A stretch of 64,000 nt of DNA from assembly GCA_008501735.1 (NCBI GenBank), contig QQUF01000044.1, positions 124,001 to 188,000 on the forward strand. Reading direction: 5' to 3'. Under the pieces are notes generated by a model. It ran no database searches and was not told the DNA's origin. It saw only the letters and a program-made list of their open reading frames with translations. This document shows, piece after piece, positions 1 to 10,013 of the stretch. Source of the stretch: Calditrichota bacterium. GTDB taxonomy: Bacteria > CLD3. Within the stretch, counting starts at the first letter, position 1, and every line of letters begins with the position of its first letter. The position numbers were made by a program, and so were the translations under genes.

Positions 1-221
1 TTGTTCGGAGAAATTTCTTCCAAATGATGAATTTGTTCTCGGAAGTCTGGAGTTGCATCAATTAACCATTTTTTAGAATCTTCAAACAATGCTAAGCAAG
101 AGGCTAATCTTTTTGAATTTGTATTTTGCCAAGCAGTATCACAACAATTTTGTAAACAACCAGCTTGAGGTAGTCCTCCGTCTTGTGCTGTTCCTAGAAC
201 AATTAATTTAGCCAATTTCAT
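1..221 (-). CDS. PqqB-like MBL-fold metallohydrolase (N-terminal part, runs off window)
   Basis: Only the first 73 codons are present; the gene continues past position 1. The start reads MKLAKLIVLGTAQDGGLPQA, and LGTAQDGG-x-PQ-x-GC is the characteristic opening of PqqB-like members of the metallo-beta-lactamase fold. These are metal-dependent hydrolases, many of which are found outside any PQQ pathway. The HxHxDH metal motif would lie beyond the edge, so catalytic competence cannot be judged. Its ATG overlaps the stop of the upstream TPR/HisKA gene in an ATGA arrangement, so the two are probably translationally coupled. The family call is fairly sure; the substrate is unknown. Confidence 0.7.
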   Translation of the reverse strand, partial: MKLAKLIVLGTAQDGGLPQAGCLQNCCDTAWQNTNSKRLASCLALFEDSKKWLIDATPDFREQIHHLEEISPN

Positions 222-1537
222 TCGTCCTTTAAAATTTGATTGTCTTCCAAATCTATCATTTCCAAATCTTCAATGTATTTTTTGTATTTCGGATTCTTTA
301 AAATTCTTAGTTTTGTTAAAATATCACTACATCGTTTTAGTGAAGATTTAATTGATAGAAAATATTTTTTATCCTTATCATTAAACTTTTCCCAATTCCC
401 TGATTTTATTAAATCTAAATTCATTTGAATTACTGCAAGAGGTTGATTTAATTGATGGTTTACTGTTACGACCATCGCAAGAAACATTTTACTTTTTTCT
501 GCTTCGATTAATTTTTCTTGTATTTCTTTAAGCTGATTCATCGTTTTAACCAATTCAACATTCTTCAACCTATAAATTTCCGATTCTTTCTCTTTTTGCT
601 CGGTTTCAAATCTCGTTCTAAGGTTAGCAATTTCCTTAGAATTCTGTTCATTATAGATTTTTTCTTTAATTTCTGTGTAAAGCTTATGGTTTACAAAAGC
701 CTTTTCAAATGATTTTTCACCTTCAAAAATATTTGATAAAGACAAGTAACTATCTTTTATCACTTCTTTGTAATCATTTTTTTTTGCAATTTCCAATGCT
801 TTTTGGACTTTGTCTTTAGCTTCTTTTATCTTTCCTAAAGAGATTAGAAAATTTCCTGTATTAAGCAAAGTAACAGAACATTCGTAATCATTGCCAATTT
901 CGTAACTCTTTTCATAAGCTTGTTGAGAATACTCTAAAGCTTTTTCAAATTGCTTCAAATTACTATAAAGATTTGAGACATTCACTAAAGCATTAATTTC
1001 GCCAACAGGAATTTTTAATTTCTGAAATAATTTTAATGAATGAAGACTCAGCTCTAAAGATTCATCATATTTTCCCAACTCATAATAAGCAATTGCAGTA
1101 TTTCCTAATGCAGAAGCTAATCCTAAATCATCATTTAATTCTTTAAAAATCTCAATGACTTTTTCATTTACTTTTATTAATTCTTCAAAACGTTCAAAAA
1201 CTCCATAAGCAACGGTGACACTTATTAGGCTTTGTGCCATTCCTCTTTTATCTTTTAATTCTTCAAAAATTTTATATGATTCTAATGCTAAACTAAGATA
1301 TTTATTAAAATCCCCCCAGAAGTAGTGGACAATTCCAATTGAATTCAAGCATTTACCTTTGATAAGTAAAAACTCATTTTCATTACTAATTATTAATGCC
1401 TTCTGAAAATTAGCAAGTGCTTCAGTGTAATTACTTTTGTTCATTAACTCAACACCTAAGTTATGCAATTTTTCTGCATTTTCAGAAAGCTCAGACTTAC
1501 TAAGAAGTTTTTTAGTTTTCTTTGAGTTTTTTTTCAT
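218..1537 (-). CDS. TPR protein with HisKA-like dimerisation domain, no ATPase domain
   Basis: 439 residues. The N-terminal 280 residues are tandem TPR units (for example around 25-58, 105-140 and 145-180). A charged coiled coil follows at about 290-345, then a HisKA-like segment with an H-box, VNHQLNQPLAVIQ, whose histidine is residue 361. The protein ends about 78 residues later and has none of the N, G1 or G2 boxes of a HATPase_c domain. In sensor kinases of the TPR type the ATPase domain normally follows. It is cytoplasmic by appearance, with no signal peptide or membrane segment. The stop overlaps the start of the MBL-fold gene by four bases. It may be a phosphotransfer or dimerisation remnant, or a scaffold; kinase activity is not supported. 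Confidence 0.7.
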   Translation of the reverse strand: MKKNSKKTKKLLSKSELSENAEKLHNLGVELMNKSNYTEALANFQKALIISNENEFLLIKGKCLNSIGIVHYFWGDFNKYLSLALESYKIFEELKDKRGMAQSLISVTVAYGVFERFEELIKVNEKVIEIFKELNDDLGLASALGNTAIAYYELGKYDESLELSLHSLKLFQKLKIPVGEINALVNVSNLYSNLKQFEKALEYSQQAYEKSYEIGNDYECSVTLLNTGNFLISLGKIKEAKDKVQKALEIAKKNDYKEVIKDSYLSLSNIFEGEKSFEKAFVNHKLYTEIKEKIYNEQNSKEIANLRTRFETEQKEKESEIYRLKNVELVKTMNQLKEIQEKLIEAEKSKMFLAMVVTVNHQLNQPLAVIQMNLDLIKSGNWEKFNDKDKKYFLSIKSSLKRCSDILTKLRILKNPKYKKYIEDLEMIDLEDNQILKDE

Positions 1538-1632
1538 ACTAAGACAATGTTATTTGATTTTCGGGTTTGCCCAATATAAAAAATTTTCTCTAAAAGAACA
1601 CTCTAAAGACTAATTTCTAAAGTTTTTAGAAC

Positions 1633-1664
1633 TTGACTTAAAGAGGCAATTTTTCTAAGTTTTG
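1633..1664 (+). promoter_or_regulatory. Putative sdhCAB promoter, Bacteroidota type
   Basis: TTG at 1633-1635 is followed after 20 bases by TAAGTTTTG at 1656-1664. This matches the TTG-N19/20-TAnnTTTG pattern seen several times in this window, with one extra T. It lies 48 bases before the sdhC start. Confidence 0.45.
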
Positions 1665-1711
1665 CGAGTTTGTAAAACAGTAATTTTAGTATAAATTTTT
1701 AGGATAAAATT

Positions 1712-2383
1712 ATGGCAGAAAAAACTATTCAGCCTACTTTTGGAAAACTGCTTTTTGGTTCTTCAATCGGTAGAAAACAACTAATGGCTGTAACTGGTTT
1801 GTCTTTGTGCGGTTTCTTAGTTCCTCACTTAACAGGCAACCTTTTGCTCCTTAAAGGTGAAGAAGCTTTTAATGCTTATGCAGTTTTCCTTCACTCAATT
1901 CCAGGTTTCATTTATGTAGAATTTGCATTGGCTTTTATGTTTATTCTTCACATTTACCTTGGAATTTCTTTAACAATGGAAAATCGTAAAGCAAGGTCAA
2001 GTCGTTACGCTGTTAACGCTTCAAAAGGAGCAAGTAATTTGGCAAACAAAACAATGCCACTTACAGGAATTTGGATTCTAATTTTCTTAGTCGCTCACAT
2101 AATCGGCTTAAGACTAAATCCCGAAGTTATGACTTCTCCCGAAGGTGTAAATGTATTCCTAATAATTGACCAAATGTTTTCAAATCCTGCCGTAGTTGGA
2201 TTTTATGTTTTTAGTTCTTGTGTTCTTGGATTTCACGTCGGACACGGTTTCCAAAGTGCTTTCCAAACATTAGGTTTAGTAAGTGTAGGTTTTACACCTG
2301 TCATAAAAAAAATCTCTGTAGCTTTCGGATTCCTTATGGCAATCGGATACAGTGTTTTACCAATTTACATCTACTTAACCTAA
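1712..2383 (+). CDS. sdhC: Succinate dehydrogenase/fumarate reductase cytochrome b subunit
   Basis: 223 residues, the usual length for the single-subunit diheme cytochrome b558 anchor of Bacteroidota-type succinate:quinone oxidoreductases. About five hydrophobic helices are visible (near 22-45, 62-85, 115-135, 155-178, 200-222). Candidate heme-ligand histidines sit in VPHLTGN, ILHIYLG, VAHIIG and FHVGHGFQS. It anchors SdhAB to the membrane and exchanges electrons with quinone. It is the first gene of sdhCAB, with 13 bases to sdhA, and AGGA precedes the ATG. Whether the complex runs as succinate dehydrogenase or fumarate reductase cannot be read from sequence; the adjacent oxygen respiration genes favour the former. 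Confidence 0.92.
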   Translation: MAEKTIQPTFGKLLFGSSIGRKQLMAVTGLSLCGFLVPHLTGNLLLLKGEEAFNAYAVFLHSIPGFIYVEFALAFMFILHIYLGISLTMENRKARSSRYAVNASKGASNLANKTMPLTGIWILIFLVAHIIGLRLNPEVMTSPEGVNVFLIIDQMFSNPAVVGFYVFSSCVLGFHVGHGFQSAFQTLGLVSVGFTPVIKKISVAFGFLMAIGYSVLPIYIYLT

Positions 2384-2396
2384 GGAGAAAGAAGAA

Positions 2397-4310
2397 ATGT
2401 TAAATTCAAAAGTCCCTTCTGGAAATCTTTCCGAAAAGTGGGACAACCATAAATTTGCCTCAAAATTAGTAAATCCTGCAAATAAAAGAAAATACACAGT
2501 AATCGTTGTTGGAACAGGTTTAGCTGGTGGTTCTGCTGCTGCAAGTTTGGCTGAACTCGGTTACAAAGTCAAAAACTTTTGTATCCAAGATTCACCAAGA
2601 AGAGCTCACTCAATTGCTGCTCAAGGTGGAATCAACGCTGCAAAGAATTACCCAAATGACGGCGACAGTATTTTCAGATTATTTTATGATACAATCAAAG
2701 GTGGCGATTATCGTTCACGTGAAGCGAATGTTTACAGACTCGCTCAAGTAAGTAACGAAATTATTGACCAATGCGTTGCTCAAGGAATTCCTTTTGCTCG
2801 TGAATACGGCGGACTTTTAGCAAACCGTTCTTTCGGTGGAGCTCAAGTTTCGCGTACTTTTTATGCAAGAGGTCAAACTGGACAACAACTTTTGCTCGGA
2901 GCTTACAGTGCTTTGATGCGTCAAGTTGGAAAAGGAAAAGTTGAACTTTTTCCACGTCAAGAAATGCTCGATTTAGTTGTAATTGACGGACACGCAAAAG
3001 GAATTATCACTCGTAATTTGGTTACAGGAAAAATTGAAAAACACGTTGCCGATGCAGTTGTTCTTGGAACTGGTGGTTATGGAAACTTATTTTTCCTTAG
3101 CACAAATGCTAAAAATTCAAATGTAACTGCCGCTTGGAGAGCTCATAAAAAAGGTGCTTTTTTCGCAAATCCTTGTTACACTCAAATTCACCCAACTTGT
3201 ATTCCTGTTCACGGAGATATTCAATCGAAGTTAACTTTGATGAGTGAATCACTTCGTAACGACGGTAGAGTTTGGGTTCCAAAAAATAAAGACGACAAAC
3301 GACCACCAAGTCAGATTCCTGAAAATGACAGAGATTACTACTTAGAAAGACGTTATCCAAGTTTTGGAAACTTAGTTCCAAGAGACGTTGCTTCAAGGAA
3401 TGCAAAAATGGTTTGCGATGAAGGAAAAGGTGTAAATGAATCTGGCTTGGCAGTTTACCTTGATTTTGCAGACGCAATCAAAAGAGACGGCGAACACACA
3501 ATTCGTGAAAAATATGGCAACCTTTTTCAAATGTATGAAAAAATAACCGATTCAAATCCTTACAAAGAACCAATGATGATTTATCCTGCTGTTCATTACA
3601 CAATGGGTGGACTTTGGGTTGATTATAATTTGATGAGTAATTTGGACGGACTTTTCGTAATTGGTGAAGCAAACTTCTCAGACCACGGAGCAAACAGACT
3701 CGGAGCAAGTGCTTTGATGCAAGGTTTGGCTGATGGTTATTTTGTGCTTCCTTACACAATCGGAAATTACCTTGCAAACGTTCCAATGAACGACAAATAT
3801 TCAACCGACCACGAAGAATTCAAAATTGCCGAACAAGAAGCATCAGACAGAATGAAAAAACTTGTCTCAATGAAAGGTTCAAAAACTGTTGACGAGATTC
3901 ACAGAAAACTTGGAATGGCAATGTGGGAATATTGTGGAATGGCTCGTAACGAAGACGGTCTCAAAAAAGCATTGGAAGTTTTCCCTGAAATCCGTGAAGA
4001 ATTCTGGAAAGACGTTAATGTTACAGGAACAAATGAAGAATTTAACCAACAACTTGAAAAAGCAAACAGAGTCGCTGACTTCTTGGAATTAGCTGAACTT
4101 TTCGCAACTGACGCTTTACATAGAAACGAATCTTGTGGCGGTCATTTTAGAGAAGAAAGCCAAACTCCAGAAGGTGAAGCAAAGCGTAATGACGAAGAAT
4201 TTACTTACGTTGCCGCTTGGGAATTCAAAGGAGTTGGTGAAAAAGAAACAATGCACAAAGAAGACCTCGAATTTGAGAACGTCAAACTCACACAAAGGAG
4301 CTATAAATAA
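2397..4310 (+). CDS. sdhA: Succinate dehydrogenase flavoprotein subunit
   Basis: 637 residues, full length. An N-terminal Rossmann motif, [18 protein letters not shown] (about residues 39-56), binds FAD, and [14 protein letters not shown] carries the histidine that normally bonds FAD covalently. [17 protein letters not shown] and [10 protein letters not shown] match the conserved substrate and capping regions of SdhA/FrdA. It oxidises succinate to fumarate on the cytoplasmic face, passing electrons to SdhB. GGAGAAAG precedes the start, and the stop codon shares one base with the sdhB ATG (TAATG). It is the type usual in Bacteroidota, between classical SdhA and FrdA in length. Confidence 0.95.
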   Translation: MLNSKVPSGNLSEKWDNHKFASKLVNPANKRKYTVIVVGTGLAGGSAAASLAELGYKVKNFCIQDSPRRAHSIAAQGGINAAKNYPNDGDSIFRLFYDTIKGGDYRSREANVYRLAQVSNEIIDQCVAQGIPFAREYGGLLANRSFGGAQVSRTFYARGQTGQQLLLGAYSALMRQVGKGKVELFPRQEMLDLVVIDGHAKGIITRNLVTGKIEKHVADAVVLGTGGYGNLFFLSTNAKNSNVTAAWRAHKKGAFFANPCYTQIHPTCIPVHGDIQSKLTLMSESLRNDGRVWVPKNKDDKRPPSQIPENDRDYYLERRYPSFGNLVPRDVASRNAKMVCDEGKGVNESGLAVYLDFADAIKRDGEHTIREKYGNLFQMYEKITDSNPYKEPMMIYPAVHYTMGGLWVDYNLMSNLDGLFVIGEANFSDHGANRLGASALMQGLADGYFVLPYTIGNYLANVPMNDKYSTDHEEFKIAEQEASDRMKKLVSMKGSKTVDEIHRKLGMAMWEYCGMARNEDGLKKALEVFPEIREEFWKDVNVTGTNEEFNQQLEKANRVADFLELAELFATDALHRNESCGGHFREESQTPEGEAKRNDEEFTYVAAWEFKGVGEKETMHKEDLEFENVKLTQRSYK

Positions 4311-5074
4311 TGTCAGCAGATAAAATTATAAATCTTACCCTTAAAGTTTGGCGACAAAAAGGACCAAACGCAGAAGGTAAACTCGAAACTTACGAAGCAA
4401 AAGGTATTTCACAATCAATGTCTTTCCTCGAAATGATTGACACTGTGAATGACGAATTAGTCAAAGCGGGAAAAGACCCAATTGCATTCGACCACGATTG
4501 TCGTGAAGGAATTTGCGGAATGTGTGGAGCAGTTGTGAACGGTCAAGCTCACGGACCTGATGGAGGAACAACTTTGTGCCAACTTCATATGCGAAAATTT
4601 AACGACGGCGATTCAGTTGTTATTGAACCTTGGCGTTCAAGAGCATTTCCTGTGATTAAAGATTTGGTAGTTGACAGAAGTTCTTTTGACAGAATCATTG
4701 CTTCAGGTGGTTTTGTTTCAGTAAACACTGGCGGAACTCCTGACGCAAACGCTCTTCCAATTCCAAAACACGATGCAGAACTTTCGATGGATGCAGCAGC
4801 TTGTATTGGTTGTGGAGCTTGTGTCGCAGCTTGTCCAAATGCTTCTGCAATGCTTTTCGTTAGTGCGAAGGTTACACAATTTGCACTTCTTCCACAAGGA
4901 AAGGTCGAAGCAGGAGAAAGAGCAAGAAATATGGTTACAACAATGGACGAAGAAGGATTCGGAAACTGCACAAATATCGGCGAATGCGAAGCTTCTTGTC
5001 CAAAAGAAATTTCACTAACCAATATCGCCCGCCTCAATCGCGAATTTATGAAAGCTACTTTTTGTAGTAGTTAA
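4310..5074 (+). CDS. sdhB: Succinate dehydrogenase iron-sulfur subunit
   Basis: 254 residues. Three cluster motifs are intact and in the normal order: [10 protein letters not shown] plus a later Cys in TTLC for [2Fe-2S], [12 protein letters not shown] for [4Fe-4S], and [12 protein letters not shown] for [3Fe-4S]. It relays electrons from the SdhA flavin to the cytochrome b subunit. AAGGAG stands just before the ATG, which overlaps the sdhA stop. A strong terminator follows, so sdhCAB is a self-contained operon. Confidence 0.95.
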   Translation: MSADKIINLTLKVWRQKGPNAEGKLETYEAKGISQSMSFLEMIDTVNDELVKAGKDPIAFDHDCREGICGMCGAVVNGQAHGPDGGTTLCQLHMRKFNDGDSVVIEPWRSRAFPVIKDLVVDRSSFDRIIASGGFVSVNTGGTPDANALPIPKHDAELSMDAAACIGCGACVAACPNASAMLFVSAKVTQFALLPQGKVEAGERARNMVTTMDEEGFGNCTNIGECEASCPKEISLTNIARLNREFMKATFCSS

Positions 5075-5082
5075 GATTTTTT

Positions 5083-5112
5083 AAAGGCTCACTTTTTTAG
5101 TGAGCCTTTTTT
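5083..5112 (+). terminator. Rho-independent terminator of sdhCAB
   Basis: Arms AAAGGCTCACT and AGTGAGCCTTT are separated by a five-T loop and followed by a T run. It starts nine bases after the sdhB stop. Confidence 0.9.
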
Positions 5113-5169
5113 GTTTGATAATTGATACTACGTATAGGCAAAGAGTAAAATTTGCTAATTTTGACTTTG

Positions 5170-5362
5170 CTCAAACCACCTCTGAAACAAATTCCGCACC
5201 GCTTCGCTGGAAATTTATTTCTGTCTCCTCCTTGCAAAGGTGGAGAGTTTTCGATTGGAATGGTGCAAAGCGCAACAGTTTTTCTCCCCTCCTTTTCAAG
5301 GAGTGGGAATTTTTTAGTTTTAGAAACCGAAGGTTTGTGAAAGCTAAAAAATGGAGGTGATT
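5170..5362. repeat. Hairpin-rich non-coding spacer between sdhB and hicA
   Basis: No gene is supported between 5113 and 5431. Three inverted repeats follow one another. CTCC/GGAG with inner CCTT/AAGG lies at 5225-5245. CTCCTT/AAGGAG extended by CC/GG lies at 5286-5306. ATTTTTTAG/CTAAAAAAT with an inner AAACC/GGTTT lies at 5309-5352. The stretch is flanked by inverted CACCTC (near 5176) and GAGGTG (near 5354). It resembles short palindromic intergenic repeats common in related genomes; mobility is inference. Confidence 0.5.
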
Positions 5363-5431
5363 AAAACAACGTCAAATTTTGTGGTAAACTTTAACTTTTT
5401 ACAACTAAAAGCTTGAATCTAATAGCAAAAT

Positions 5432-5701
5432 ATGCTATCATTTGATATACAAACAAAACACCAAAAAACACTTGAACAAATTTTCAAAAATCCATTACCG
5501 GCTAATTTGGCTTGGTCAAGTATTGAAAATTTATTTTTAGCTCTTGGAGCACAAAAAATTGAAGGTCGTGGCTCACGAGTACGTTTTGAATTGAGTGGAG
5601 TAATTGCAACTTTTCACAGACCTCATCCACAGAAAGAAGCAAAAAAGTATCAAGTTAAAGGTGCAAGAAAATTTTTAGAACAAACAGGAATAAAATTATG
5701 A
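5432..5701 (+). CDS. hicA: HicA-family toxin (mRNA interferase)
   Basis: 89 residues, normal for the longer HicA subfamily. The landmarks are KTLEQIF near the start, ALGA, GRGSRVRFEL (about 47-56) and ATFHRPHPQKE, whose histidines are the likely catalytic residues. The double-stranded-RNA-binding-like fold cleaves mRNA when not held by HicB. The stop overlaps the hicB ATG by four bases (ATGA), giving the standard toxin-first order. The upstream spacer is full of palindromes. Autoregulation by the HicB DNA-binding domain is expected from the family but no operator is proven here. Confidence 0.85.
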   Translation: MLSFDIQTKHQKTLEQIFKNPLPANLAWSSIENLFLALGAQKIEGRGSRVRFELSGVIATFHRPHPQKEAKKYQVKGARKFLEQTGIKL

Positions 5702-6030
5702 AAACAATGACACACAAAGGTTACTCAGCACAAATTGAGTACGATGATGATGATTCTTGTTTTATCGGACACATTGCAGGAATCAAAGACATTGTAGGTT
5801 TTCACGGAGAAAGCGTTTCGGAATTAAGAAATGCTTTTGAAGAAGCTGTTGAGGACTACTTGGAAACTTGTGAAAAACTTAACCGAAATCCTCAAAAACC
5901 TTTCTCGGGAAAAATTTCACTTAGGGTCTCTCCTAAAATTCACGCCGAAGTTGCAAAGATTGCAAAAATTAATGGAAAAAGTATTAATGGCTGGATTACT
6001 GAAAAGTTAGAAAAAGAAATTGCCATTTAA
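5698..6030 (+). CDS. hicB: HicB-family antitoxin
   Basis: 110 residues. The N-terminal half (HKGYSAQIEYDDDDSCFIGH) is the HicB RNase-H-like fold, partly degenerate as usual for antitoxins. The C-terminal KISLRVSPKIHAEVAKIAK is a ribbon-helix-helix/HicB DNA-binding segment. It should bind and neutralise HicA and repress the pair. It overlaps hicA by four bases. A Fic gene starts 83 bases downstream, and a weak GGAAATT/AATTTCC hairpin lies in that gap. Confidence 0.85.
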   Translation: MKTMTHKGYSAQIEYDDDDSCFIGHIAGIKDIVGFHGESVSELRNAFEEAVEDYLETCEKLNRNPQKPFSGKISLRVSPKIHAEVAKIAKINGKSINGWITEKLEKEIAI

Positions 6031-6112
6031 ATTATGGGATTTAAGGAAATTTAATTGGACAATAATTTCCTAAGCCGTCATTTCGTGCCCAAAAAGATAA
6101 AGTTTTACCAAA

Positions 6113-6877
6113 ATGCAAAACCTAATTCTAGATTCATTCCTCAAAACTTACAAACAAAAATTTACTTCCAAAATTGAAACGGATTTTCCCAAACTAAAAC
6201 TTGGAAATGAAAGATTAGACTTGGATTACCAAACACAAGTTTCGGCAGTTTTTTCCTCAAACATTGAGGGGAATTCGATTGATTTAAACTCTTACTTCAA
6301 TCTCAAACTTGCCGAAGAAAAATTCAAACCTAAAAAAGATTTTCAGGAAATTGAGGATTTAGTTTCTGCTTACGGATTTGTCCAAAAGAATGAATTGAAC
6401 GAAAAGAACTTTTTGGAATCTCATAAAATTCTCTCGAAAAACATTCTAATCAAATCCAAACGTGGAAATTATCGAAATGAAAAAATGGGAGTTTTTAGTG
6501 AGCAAGGTTTGGTTTACTTAGCTTTAGAGCCTGAGTTTGTTCCTGAAACAATGAAACGATTTTTTGAAGAAATCACTGAACTTTTGCATTCAAATCTCGG
6601 ATTGGTTGAGACTTTTTACTACGCTTCTTTTATCCATTTAAAATTTGTTCACATTCACCCTTTTTCTGATGGTAACGGCAGAAGTGCAAGACTTCTAGAA
6701 AAATGGTTTCTTGCTTCTGTTCTTGATAAAAATTTATGGAAATTAGCTTCTGAAAAATTTTACAAAGAAAACCGTCAGCTTTACTACCAAAACATTGACT
6801 TAGGTGTAAACTATTACGAAGTTGACTACAAAAATTGCTTTCCGTTTTTAGAAATGTTGGTAAACTCAATTAGTTAA
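6113..6877 (+). CDS. Fic-domain protein, class II (self-inhibited), putative AMP-transferase
   Basis: 254 residues. The Fic active site HPFSDGNGR spans residues 182-190 with catalytic His182 and the phosphate-binding GNGR. The N-terminal SSNIEGNS (48-55) fits the inhibitory-helix motif S-x-x-x-E-G/N, with Glu52 expected to block ATP binding. This places it in class II. Family members transfer AMP or related groups to proteins, or remove them. No DNA-binding domain is fused. It follows HicAB in the same direction, so it may belong to a small conflict or persistence module, but co-function is inference. Target unknown. Confidence 0.85.
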   Translation: MQNLILDSFLKTYKQKFTSKIETDFPKLKLGNERLDLDYQTQVSAVFSSNIEGNSIDLNSYFNLKLAEEKFKPKKDFQEIEDLVSAYGFVQKNELNEKNFLESHKILSKNILIKSKRGNYRNEKMGVFSEQGLVYLALEPEFVPETMKRFFEEITELLHSNLGLVETFYYASFIHLKFVHIHPFSDGNGRSARLLEKWFLASVLDKNLWKLASEKFYKENRQLYYQNIDLGVNYYEVDYKNCFPFLEMLVNSIS

Positions 6878-6899
6878 AAGCTAAAATTAATTTTAGCTT
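6878..6899. terminator. Palindrome after fic, possible terminator
   Basis: AAGCTAAAAT and ATTTTAGCTT are perfect arms separated by TA, starting directly after the fic stop. There is no long T run after it, so termination is uncertain. Its edge touches the -33 element of the next promoter. Confidence 0.5.
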
Positions 6900-6927
6900 G
6901 AATTAACCAACATTTTTTTTACATTTG
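6898..6927 (+). promoter_or_regulatory. Putative promoter of the GerW-family gene
   Basis: TTG at 6898-6900, 19 bases, then a perfect TACATTTG at 6920-6927. It lies 30 bases before the ATG at 6957. Confidence 0.55.
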
Positions 6928-6956
6928 ACGAAACTTTAAACTTAAGGAATTTTAAA

Positions 6957-7382
6957 ATGCCGGTTGATGATTTAATTAAAACCGTAATGACTGAGCTCAA
7001 AGCAATTTGTAGAACTGAAACAGTTGTTGGACAACCTGTAAAAGCAGGTGAAACTGTCATTATTCCTGTTTCAAAAGTTAGTGTTGGTTTTGGTGCTGGT
7101 GGCGGAGATGGAAAAGAAGGCGAATCAGGAAATTCAGGTTCAGGAAGTGGAACTGGTGGAGGAGCTTCAATCGACCCAGTTGCATTCATAGTTGTAACTC
7201 CTGAAGGAAAAGCACAACTGCTGCCTCTGACACAAAAGGAAGTAACAATCTCTAAAATCATTGACTTAATTCCAGACGTTCTGTCAAAATTCGGTTTTGA
7301 ATGTGGAACAAAAAAAGAAACTAAAAGTGAAAATCTGGAAAGCTCTGATGATGAAGACTCTGTTAAAGAAGAAACTGTGTAA
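6957..7382 (+). CDS. GerW (YtfJ) family protein
   Basis: 141 residues. The order of features fits the GerW/YtfJ family: an amphipathic N-terminus with a TVVGQPVKAGETVIIPVSKV segment (about 22-41), then SVGFGAGGG and a Gly/Ser-rich loop. This is followed by ASIDPVAFIVVTPEGK and a short helix. The acidic tail (ESSDDEDSVKEE) is extra. The family was named from Bacillus spore germination, but members occur widely in non-sporulating bacteria with unknown role. It has its own promoter and a strong terminator, so it is monocistronic. No signal peptide is seen, so it is probably cytoplasmic. Confidence 0.8.
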   Translation: MPVDDLIKTVMTELKAICRTETVVGQPVKAGETVIIPVSKVSVGFGAGGGDGKEGESGNSGSGSGTGGGASIDPVAFIVVTPEGKAQLLPLTQKEVTISKIIDLIPDVLSKFGFECGTKKETKSENLESSDDEDSVKEETV

Positions 7383-7404
7383 ATAAAATTTTTTATTAAT
7401 GCAA

Positions 7405-7441
7405 AACGCAGGCTTGATTTTTCAGGTCTGCGTTTTTTTTT
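7405..7441 (+). terminator. Terminator of the GerW-family gene
   Basis: AAACGCAG and CTGCGTTT arms around an AT-rich loop, followed by a long T run, 22 bases after the stop. Confidence 0.9.
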
Positions 7442-7521
7442 AGTCTGAGGGTCTGACTTTAAATTTCAGGCTTTCATTTCAAAATTGAAAATTAAATTTT
7501 AAAAATAAACTTGGTAAAAAA

Positions 7522-9996
7522 ATGAAAGAATACAATTTTAGCGAAGCCGAACCGCGTTGGCGAAAACATTGGGAAGACACAAAAGCACATCAAACAGATT
7601 TTTCAAACGATGAAAAGAAACTCTACGTTTTGGAAATGTTTTCTTACCCGTCAGGCGACAAACTTCACAACGGACATTGGTACAATTACGGTCCTTCTGA
7701 CACTTGGGCAAGATTCAAAAAAATGCAAGGATTTAACATTTTTCAGCCAATGGGTTTTGACGCTTTCGGACTTCCAGCAGAAAATTTTGCGATAAAAACA
7801 GGAACTCACCCAAAAGATTCGACTGAAAAAAATACAAAAATTATGGTTGAGCAACTCAAACAAATCGGAGCAATGTACAACTGGGAAAAAACTCTCAACA
7901 CTTCCAAACCCGAATACTACAAATGGAATCAATGGCTTTTCTTGAAACTCTACGAAAAAGGTTTGGCTTACAAAGCAGAAGCTCCTGTGAATTGGTGTCC
8001 GAAAGACCAAACTGTTCTTGCAAATGAACAAGTAAAAGACGGTTGTTGCGACCGTTGCGGAACCGAAGTTATTCGTAAAAATTTGTCGCAATGGTTTTTC
8101 AAAATTACCGATTATGCTGACGAACTTTTGGAAAAATTGGAAACAATTAATTGGCCCGAAAAAACAAAGAAAATGCAAACTGAATGGATTGGAAAATCAA
8201 TCGGTTCTGAAATCGAGTTTGAAATTAAAGGCACTGAAAAGACATTCAAAGTTTTTACAACAAGACCTGACACACTTTTCGGAGCAACTTACTGCACTTT
8301 GGCACCTGAACACAAACTCGTTGACGAAATCACAATTCCTGAAAATGTCGAAGCGGTTAAAAGTTACCGTGAACAAGTTGCCAAAATCTCTGAAATTGAG
8401 AGACTTTCTACTACTCGTGAAAAGACTGGTGTTTTTTCTGGCTCTTACGCAATTAATCCGATTAACGGTGAAGAAATCCCGATTTGGATTTCCGATTACG
8501 TTTTGGTTACTTACGGAACAGGAGCTGTAATGGCTGTTCCTGCACACGACGAAAGAGATTTCGAGTTCGCAAAAGTTTTTGACTTGCCAATTCGCAAAGT
8601 GATTTTGCAAAAAGGAACCAACAAAGACGATGAATTGTTTGAGGCATACACAGATTCGGGAACTTTAGTAAATTCTTCAGAATTTGACGGTTTGGAAAAC
8701 GTCGAAGCTAAAGCCAAAATTACCGAAAAACTTGCTTCAAATGACAAAGGTGAGGCAAAAATAAATTTTCGTTTGAGAGATTGGCTTGTTTCACGTCAGC
8801 GTTATTGGGGAACTCCAATTCCGATAATTTATTGTGAGGCTTGTGGAGTTGTTCCTGTTCCCGAGAAAGATTTGCCTGTAGAATTACCTTACGACGTGGA
8901 ATTTGCACCTGACGGAGGTTCTCCTTTGGCAAAACACGAAGGTTTCAAAAATGCAACTTGTCCAACTTGTGGCAAAAATGCAACTCGTGAAGCTGATACT
9001 TTGGACACTTTTGTTTGTTCTTCTTGGTACCAATTCCGTTATCCAAGTTCAGAAAGAACTGACGTTCCTTTTGGTAAAGAAATTACAGAAAAATGGCTTC
9101 CTGTTGACCAATACGTTGGAGGAGCTGAACACGCAACAATGCACTTGCTTTACGCAAGATTTATTACAAAAGCGTTGCGAGATTTGGGTTACTTGAACTT
9201 CGATGAGCCGTTTTTGAGCCTTGTTCATCAAGGAACTATTTTGGGTGAAGACGGAAGAAAAATGTCAAAAAGTTTCGGAAATGTCAAAAGCCCAGAACCC
9301 TACATTAAGCAGTACGGAAGTGATGTTTTCAGAGTTTATTTAATGTTTAATTTTGGATTCATTGACGGCGGACCTTGGGACGACACACAAATTAAGTCAA
9401 TCAATAAATTTGTAAGAAGACTTTACACAGCTGTTCAAACTGGAATTTGGGCTTTTGAAGGCGAAGACTCTTTTACAGAATCAAAAGAAGAAAAATCGGC
9501 AAGAGGAAATCTCATTTTCACTTTGCACAACTCAATCAAAGGTGTTTTGGAAGACACCGAAAGATTTCAGTTTAACACTTCGATTGCGAGAATTATGGAA
9601 CTTGTGAATGAAACTTACAAGTACTTCAACTTGCCACAAGAGAACCAAAACCCTGAAACTATTCGTGAGGTTTTGACAAAACTTGTTTTGATTTTTGCAC
9701 CTTTTGCCCCACACATCTCAGAAGAAATGTGGCAACAACTTGGAAATTCTGACTCAGTTTTTAAAGAAAGATTGCCAGAATTCAACCCTGAGAAGTTGAA
9801 AAAAGATGTTGTTGAACTCGTGTTACAAGTGAATGGCAAAATCAGAAATAAAGTCGAAATGGAACGAAACACTTCAAAAGACCAAGTTGAAGAAATGGCA
9901 CTCGCGGACGAAAAAATCAAGTCTTTTACAGAAGGCAAACAAATCGTCAAAGTAATTGTCGTTCCCAATAAACTTGTGAACATTGTTGTTAGATGA
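7522..9996 (+). CDS. leuS: Leucine-tRNA ligase
   Basis: 824 residues, the normal bacterial length. The HIGH signature appears as HNGH within [17 protein letters not shown] (about 35-51) and KMSKS within [13 protein letters not shown] (about 577). The CP1 editing domain has [12 protein letters not shown], which clears mischarged t[18 protein letters not shown] and the zinc-type [18 protein letters not shown] segment are typical. It attaches leucine to tRNA-Leu in the cytoplasm. The C-terminal tRNA-binding domain ends normally with [15 protein letters not shown] terminator lies downstream. Confidence 0.97.
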   Translation: MKEYNFSEAEPRWRKHWEDTKAHQTDFSNDEKKLYVLEMFSYPSGDKLHNGHWYNYGPSDTWARFKKMQGFNIFQPMGFDAFGLPAENFAIKTGTHPKDSTEKNTKIMVEQLKQIGAMYNWEKTLNTSKPEYYKWNQWLFLKLYEKGLAYKAEAPVNWCPKDQTVLANEQVKDGCCDRCGTEVIRKNLSQWFFKITDYADELLEKLETINWPEKTKKMQTEWIGKSIGSEIEFEIKGTEKTFKVFTTRPDTLFGATYCTLAPEHKLVDEITIPENVEAVKSYREQVAKISEIERLSTTREKTGVFSGSYAINPINGEEIPIWISDYVLVTYGTGAVMAVPAHDERDFEFAKVFDLPIRKVILQKGTNKDDELFEAYTDSGTLVNSSEFDGLENVEAKAKITEKLASNDKGEAKINFRLRDWLVSRQRYWGTPIPIIYCEACGVVPVPEKDLPVELPYDVEFAPDGGSPLAKHEGFKNATCPTCGKNATREADTLDTFVCSSWYQFRYPSSERTDVPFGKEITEKWLPVDQYVGGAEHATMHLLYARFITKALRDLGYLNFDEPFLSLVHQGTILGEDGRKMSKSFGNVKSPEPYIKQYGSDVFRVYLMFNFGFIDGGPWDDTQIKSINKFVRRLYTAVQTGIWAFEGEDSFTESKEEKSARGNLIFTLHNSIKGVLEDTERFQFNTSIARIMELVNETYKYFNLPQENQNPETIREVLTKLVLIFAPFAPHISEEMWQQLGNSDSVFKERLPEFNPEKLKKDVVELVLQVNGKIRNKVEMERNTSKDQVEEMALADEKIKSFTEGKQIVKVIVVPNKLVNIVVR

Positions 9997-10013
9997 TAAA
10001 ATTTTAAGATGTT

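Noticed and set aside
5100-5360. Short open frames in the spacer after sdhB
   Set aside because: They run through terminators and hairpins, lack ribosome sites and have low-complexity products.
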